Below the pieces are notes generated by a model. That model did no database searches, was not told the origin of the DNA, and was given only the letters and a program-made list of their open reading frames with translations. From Pseudomonadota bacterium (lineage in GTDB: Bacteria; Pseudomonadota; Gammaproteobacteria; Steroidobacterales; Steroidobacteraceae), in the NCBI GenBank assembly GCA_021817875.1, contig JAKAFQ010000338.1:1-5188 (forward strand): a stretch of DNA of 5,188 bases, read 5' to 3'. Both the position numbers and the translations under genes were made by a program. Shown in pieces: positions 3,429 through 5,188 of this stretch (positions within the stretch are counted from its first letter, which is position 1; every line of letters starts with the position of its first letter).

Positions 3429-5188
3429 CTAACGCGAGCTCGCGGCGGCGAGCGGCAGCAGGAGTACGCTGGCGCGCTTCGAGTCGTGGAACAGCCGGAT
3501 GTGCGCGACGCGCGCGTCGTGCGGGTTCTCGTAGCCAATGCGACCGCCCGTATTGTAGTTCTTCTGGTAGTAGGGGGAATTGAGCGGCATCACGACCAAC
3601 CGGATGCGCGTGCCGGCCGGTATGCGCCATGCCAGCCAATGGAACACGAACGGAAGGGTGACCACCTGATCGGGCTTCAGGAGTTCCTGCTTGAAGAATC
3701 CGTTGCGGAAGCGGGCGCGGCGGATGTCCTGGCCGAGCGTGATGGCGGAGCCATCGGGTCGGATCATCTGCACCTGGGCCCAGAGATCGAAATCCGGGGC
3801 ATCGGACTGCACGATCAGGTCGAGGCGCATCTGTCCGGCCACTTCCACAGCCTGCGGCAGCGGCGCGGAATGAAACACCAGCGCACCCTTCTCGTAGGCT
3901 CGAAATCGACTGTGCAGGTTCTCGCCGGCCGCGTATCGCGCGACCGCGAGCTCGGGCAGGGTGCGCGGATCATCGACGATCGTCGCCGGCGGCTCCTTGC
4001 CGGGCCTCGACGGCACCAGCGAGCCGGAGTGAAAGACATCCCTGGGCGTGCCGAGGCGGTCTTCCAGATAGAGCGACAGGCTGTGGCCGGACGAGGCGCC
4101 GCTCAGCGAGTGGGCGTAGCGCCACTCGTTCGCGCCCATCATGTAGTACGTCACCCGATCGCGCAGGAGCGCGGGTCGGGGCCCGCGGCCGAGCACCCAG
4201 TCGTACCAGTCCGCATGCAGCCGGTTCATGTCGATCACGGCGGAGTCCGGAATGGCGAGTCCTTCGATCACCTTGCGCGGATGCTGCGTGCCGATGTGGT
4301 CCCAGGGTCCGATGAGCAGCAGAATGCGGGAGGCCTCGGCGGGCGAGGCGTATTCGAGAAACCGTCGATAGTAGTGCAGCGTGCCCGGCTGATCGTCGTC
4401 GTAGAAGCCCGTGGCAGTGAGCACCGGGAAGCTCATCCGGGCCAACTGGGCGCGCGTCGGCTGGGCGGCGAGGTTGAAGGCCTTGTCGCCCACGTGATCG
4501 AGCCACATCTTCATGAACGACAGCCTGCGGCCGCGGCTGTCCTGCATCCACCAGTCGTCTTGGGCGATGCCGATGTCGTCGTCGAGCGTGCTGAAGGGTT
4601 CCTGCCGGGCGTAATGCTCCAGCATCTTCTCCCGCCAGTAGTCGCTTCGGACGAAATCGCTGTTTAGCATCCGACCCGATACGTACCCCAGGATGACCGC
4701 CGACCAGGCTTGCGGGATCCCGTTGGTGTTGGGCACGTCCCAGCCCGGATAGATCGGGACGTAGGGCGCAATGCCGGAGAGGTGAGGGGGGAGCTGCGCG
4801 GCGGTGTGCCACTGCGTCATCCCGAAGAAGGAGCCGCCGTACATGAACACGTGCCCGTCGCTCCAGGGTCGATGAGCGATCCACTCGACGGTATCGTAGC
4901 CGTCGCGGCCGACCTGAAGCCCGAGGTCGCCGCTTTTGTTGCCGCCGGAGCGACCGCGTCCGCGCACCTCCACCTGCACGAACACGTAACCGCGCTCGAC
5001 GAACGTCTTGAAGTCCTCGGGGCTGCCCGGGTTGCTGCCGTCGATGCCGTACTGCGTCAGCTCGAGAACCGCGGGCGCCTTCGCCACGAGGTGCGCCGGC
5101 TTGAAGATCCAAGCTTCGAGCTTCACGCCATCCCGCATGGGAATCATGCGGCTCATCTCGATGTCGTAGCCGGGACCGGCGCCGGCCC
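3429..5188 (-). CDS. CocE/NonD-family serine hydrolase (X-Pro dipeptidyl-peptidase-like), 5' end outside window
   Basis: An alpha/beta-hydrolase of the S15/CocE type, which cleaves esters or amide bonds, some after proline. Counting from the first ATG in the window (5156): MIPMRDGVKLEAWIFKP opens the domain, and LTQYG (33-37) carries the tyrosine of the usual oxyanion region. Ser109 in MYGGSFFGMTQW is the nucleophile, Asp253 in GFYDDD and His287 in GPWDHIGTQH complete the triad. A helical cap lies about 140-240, and the C-terminal jelly-roll domain (about 330-570, PF08530 type) includes HWLAWRIPAGTRIRLVV. All catalytic residues are present. The frame stays open upstream to the window edge (AGAGPGYDIE before the ATG), and relatives have a short lead before the MRDG motif, often a signal peptide, so 5156 is probably internal. 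Its 3' end faces the peptidase remnant, with no clear terminator between them. Substrate unknown. Confidence 0.92.
   Translation of the reverse strand, partial: AGAGPGYDIEMSRMIPMRDGVKLEAWIFKPAHLVAKAPAVLELTQYGIDGSNPGSPEDFKTFVERGYVFVQVEVRGRGRSGGNKSGDLGLQVGRDGYDTVEWIAHRPWSDGHVFMYGGSFFGMTQWHTAAQLPPHLSGIAPYVPIYPGWDVPNTNGIPQAWSAVILGYVSGRMLNSDFVRSDYWREKMLEHYARQEPFSTLDDDIGIAQDDWWMQDSRGRRLSFMKMWLDHVGDKAFNLAAQPTRAQLARMSFPVLTATGFYDDDQPGTLHYYRRFLEYASPAEASRILLLIGPWDHIGTQHPRKVIEGLAIPDSAVIDMNRLHADWYDWVLGRGPRPALLRDRVTYYMMGANEWRYAHSLSGASSGHSLSLYLEDRLGTPRDVFHSGSLVPSRPGKEPPATIVDDPRTLPELAVARYAAGENLHSRFRAYEKGALVFHSAPLPQAVEVAGQMRLDLIVQSDAPDFDLWAQVQMIRPDGSAITLGQDIRRARFRNGFFKQELLKPDQVVTLPFVFHWLAWRIPAGTRIRLVVMPLNSPYYQKNYNTGGRIGYENPHDARVAHIRLFHDSKRASVLLLPLAAASSR

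Noticed and set aside
3433..3444. 12-bp palindrome CGCGAGCTCGCG as a terminator
   Set aside because: It lies within the last codons of the CocE gene, has no loop and no T run, and is expected in GC-rich DNA.
3486..4667. 393-codon open frame on the plus strand
   Set aside because: It is wholly antisense to the CocE-type hydrolase, whose motifs are unmistakable; its product is His/Arg/Gly-rich with no family pattern, typical of shadow frames in GC-rich genes.
3970..5112. 380-codon minus-strand frame
   Set aside because: It is a frame-shifted shadow of the CocE hydrolase, Arg/Ala-rich and without any domain pattern.

Overview
The window is high-GC bacterial DNA with compact genes, ordinary Shine-Dalgarno starts and long spurious antisense frames. 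The protein families present (CocE/X-Pro hydrolase, S9A prolyl oligopeptidase, ParE/RelE toxin with its usual antitoxin, bacterial 2OG-Fe(II) oxygenase) fit a free-living Gram-negative such as a soil or water proteobacterium. That placement is an inference; no rRNA or marker gene is present.

Layout. Positions 1-1950 form a leftward cluster. A 50-codon small ORF (1798-1950) is followed 13 nt later by a 329-residue TPR protein (795-1784), then by a 2OG-Fe(II) oxygenase (from 718, running off the left edge) with its HxD...H...R active-site residues intact. Positions 1951-2220 hold no gene I can support, only a short hairpin. Positions 2221-2750 hold a leftward type II toxin-antitoxin pair whose genes overlap by ATGA. 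Positions 2751-2996 are non-coding and rich in dyads, with a perfect 14-bp inverted repeat (2887-2900 / 2948-2961) followed by a sharply AT-rich patch. Immediately to its right, on the plus strand, is the C-terminal end of a prolyl oligopeptidase (to 3362) that has lost its N-terminal part, including the nucleophile serine. A stranded hydrophobic segment overlaps its stop. A nearly complete CocE/NonD-type serine hydrolase (3429 to the right edge, leftward) closes the window; its true start is outside.

Interpretation. The middle of the window (about 2200-3430) looks like a rearrangement scar: a toxin-antitoxin cassette and an inverted repeat sit where the front of a peptidase gene should be. 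The most coherent functional unit is the small ORF / TPR / oxygenase cluster, where the TPR protein could present a substrate to the oxygenase; this is inferred from gene order only. I found no CRISPR array, tRNA, rRNA, transposase or integrase.
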